Notes under the pieces: model-generated | Told to the model about the DNA's origin: nothing | The model's input: the letters and a program-made list of their open reading frames with translations, nothing else | Databases searched by the model: none | Shown: piece after piece, positions 7,225 to 8,342 of the stretch | Layout of the letters: each line of letters starts with the position of its first letter | Position numbering within the stretch: the first letter of the stretch is position 1 | Position numbers and translations under genes: made by a program | Origin: Clostridium sp. | Lineage (GTDB): Bacteria > Bacillota_A > Clostridia > Lachnospirales > Lachnospiraceae | Length of the DNA: 8,342 bases | NCBI GenBank assembly: GCA_023666975.1 | Contig: JAMPAW010000149.1 | Coordinates: 1-8,342 of the forward strand | Reading direction: 5' to 3'

Positions 7225-7500
7225 TTACTTTATCCGTACCGTTCCATTCATCAGAATGTCAGCCCGTTCCTCCGGTGACTTTTCCCGGCTCATTAGAATC
7301 TGAAAAAACAACTGCATCCGGTCATCTTCATCCGTGGCATAATACTCATGGGAATTGCGGTGGATTACATCAAACACATTATCCAGTTTGATAAAATCCC
7401 CGCTGGCGTGTCCATGCCCGGCAAGCTGCTCCAGTGCTTTATCCATATCGCCTAATGTGTCCTCCACCTCTATCAATAATGCCATATCCTTTTTCTCCAA
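7225..7500 (-). CDS. Small protein of unknown function, paralogue of its upstream neighbour
   Basis: I recognise no function. With the preferred start the product has 91 residues. Its pattern K-D-M, then L-D-x-V-x-D-V-I, D-E-D-x-M and P-E-E-R-A-x-x-L-x-x-N-G matches the C-terminal half of the gene just upstream, so the two share a domain. An ATG at 7572 gives 115 residues and overlaps the previous gene by 20 bases, with only GGAG close by. I prefer TTG at 7500, because GGGGAGG (7509-7515) sits 8 bases before it and the shared sequence begins right after it. No signal peptide or membrane segment is visible, so it is probably cytosolic. G+C is higher than in the restriction operon. Context suggests accessory cargo of a mobile element. 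The coding call is good; the exact start is less sure. Confidence 0.72.
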   Translation of the reverse strand: MEKKDMALLIEVEDTLGDMDKALEQLAGHGHASGDFIKLDNVFDVIHRNSHEYYATDEDDRMQLFFQILMSREKSPEERADILMNGTVRIK

Positions 7501-7508
7501 AATAAATT

Positions 7509-7515
7509 CCTCCCC
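7509..7515 (-). promoter_or_regulatory. Strong ribosome binding site favouring the TTG start at 7500
   Basis: GGGGAGG lies 8 bases before TTG 7500, a near-ideal site and spacing, whereas the upstream ATG at 7572 has only GGAG four bases away. This decides the preferred start of the small gene ending at 7225. Confidence 0.6.
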
Positions 7516-7552
7516 TGTGAAAATATTTTCTCCCACCCTGATTATAACTGTA

Positions 7553-8125
7553 CTACTTCTGTTTACCACCATTAAACTCCGTCAGCCTCTTTGCCCGTTC
7601 CTCCGGTGGCACTTCCTGCCTGTCTATGATGTCCGTCAGGCACTCATACATTTCATCTTCGCCACGCAGCCTTATCTCTGCACAGACACCATCCTCAATA
7701 ACATCACATACCCTGTCCAGTTCCTCCAGTATGCCGCTGTCCCTCTCATGTATATCCCATGCCCCAAGCAGAAGGTTATTCAGTTGCTTAACTGCATCAT
7801 ACATATAAACCAGATGTGTCATGTCCTTAACGGATAAGACAGAACCTTTTAACCGTATCTCCCGTTCTGCCGCTAACTGCACCCCGTCTTCAAATCCCAG
7901 ACGGTAAGCCTCCTCTCCATATGCGGCATCATATTTCGACCATTCATCTTCCAGCCTGTCATACAATTTCCAGTCTTTCTTTGAAATACTGGTATCTTTC
8001 GCAAATGCCTGTGACACCTTGTGCAAAGACTTCATCTGCTGTTGGAATTTTTCACTTTTGCGTATTCTCGCCTCCAGCGGCTCACCGGTGCGGGCAGATA
8101 TCAATTCATCTGTTATATAATCCAT
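7553..8125 (-). CDS. Hypothetical protein, two-part, mobile-element associated
   Basis: This is a 190-residue soluble protein of unknown function. The first half (about 15-90) is charged and helical and contains YRLGFEDGVQLAAE (74-87), which resembles the F.xGF..G..L..E helix of small Firmicute proteins of the DUF6809 kind; that is a memory-based resemblance, not a firm call. The second half (100-185) is homologous to the small gene immediately downstream, sharing KDM, LDRVCDVI, DEMYECL and PPEERAKRL. There is no signal peptide or membrane span. The start ATG 8125 follows a G-rich site (GGGGGTGGG, about 8129-8137) that overlaps the stop of the gene before it, and the genes are 11 bases apart, so they are co-transcribed. 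Codon and base use is G+C-richer than the restriction operon, consistent with a different origin. Confidence 0.8.
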   Translation of the reverse strand: MDYITDELISARTGEPLEARIRKSEKFQQQMKSLHKVSQAFAKDTSISKKDWKLYDRLEDEWSKYDAAYGEEAYRLGFEDGVQLAAEREIRLKGSVLSVKDMTHLVYMYDAVKQLNNLLLGAWDIHERDSGILEELDRVCDVIEDGVCAEIRLRGEDEMYECLTDIIDRQEVPPEERAKRLTEFNGGKQK

Positions 8126-8136
8126 ATACCCACCCC

Positions 8137-8342
8137 CTATTGACGGAAATAATCCAAATCAAAGTTGTTTTCTTTTGCCAGTTCCTCCAAAGCCGCACCG
8201 CTGATTTCATAAACCGCATACGGACGTGGTTTTGGCACATTGTAACCTGTCACTATGACATAAAACTTCCCATCCGCATAGACCAGTGTTTTCCCATGTG
8301 CGTTTAAGTTCCCGCAGCCTGCCGCCTTGATTCCCATATGCC
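8137..8342 (-). CDS. C-terminal part of a hypothetical protein, cut by the window edge
   Basis: An open frame enters from the right edge and ends at TAG 8137. A possible ATG at 8337 would give 66 residues, but the frame continues upstream through a histidine codon to the edge, so this may be the tail of a longer protein. Visible sequence includes GKTLVYADGKFYVIVTGYNV and then PKPRPYAVYEISGAALEEL, an alternation of short strands and a helix, ending DLDYFRQ. I do not recognise the family. It is followed 11 bases later by the 190-residue gene and shares its higher G+C, so it belongs to the same operon. Confidence 0.65.
   Translation of the reverse strand, partial: HMGIKAAGCGNLNAHGKTLVYADGKFYVIVTGYNVPKPRPYAVYEISGAALEELAKENNFDLDYFRQ

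Noticed and set aside
7355..7837. 160-codon plus-strand open frame across the two right-end genes
   Set aside because: It runs antisense over two well-supported minus-strand genes that share a domain, has no fitting ribosome binding site, and its composition is that of a shadow frame.

Overview
The window looks like a low-GC Firmicute, probably a gut-type clostridium such as a Lachnospiraceae member. This is inferred from the A+T-rich coding, the GGAGG-type ribosome binding sites, a TTGAAG-17-TATAAT promoter and the protein families present; no marker gene fixes the taxon. Every supported gene reads leftward (minus strand).

Right end (about 7225-8342): three small genes of unknown function, two of which share a homologous domain. 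They are visibly richer in G+C than the rest and look like mobile-element (conjugative or integrative element) backbone, though no conjugation or recombination gene lies inside the window.

Middle (728-7088): one compact restriction-modification operon. A strong sigma-A-like promoter (7060-7088) drives, in order: a 61-codon MerR/excisionase-like helix-turn-helix gene that is out of frame at a run of seven A; a beta-class amino-methyltransferase (DPPY); a 5-methylcytosine methyltransferase (PCQ, ENV); a McrB-like AAA+ NTPase; and a LlaJI-family McrC-like PD-(D/E)XK nuclease. The genes overlap by 14 and 8 bases or are separated by 18-27 bases, so they are probably co-transcribed and partly translationally coupled. 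The expected logic is that two methyltransferases protect the host site, one per strand or one per base type, while the NTPase and nuclease together cut unmodified DNA. The unusual points are the pairing of an amino-methyltransferase with an m5C enzyme around a LlaJI-type nuclease, and the broken or slippage-dependent controller at the front.

Left end (1-643): the first 214 codons of another gene, whose N-terminus resembles the Cap4/DUF4297-like PD-(D/E)XK nuclease domain seen in ABC-three-component (ABC-3C) defence proteins. An 84-base gap holding a perfect 10-bp inverted repeat separates it from the restriction operon. The window therefore seems to sit inside a defence island carried as cargo next to mobile-element genes, with a second system continuing past the left edge.

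No tRNA, rRNA, CRISPR array, insertion sequence or convincing intrinsic terminator was seen.
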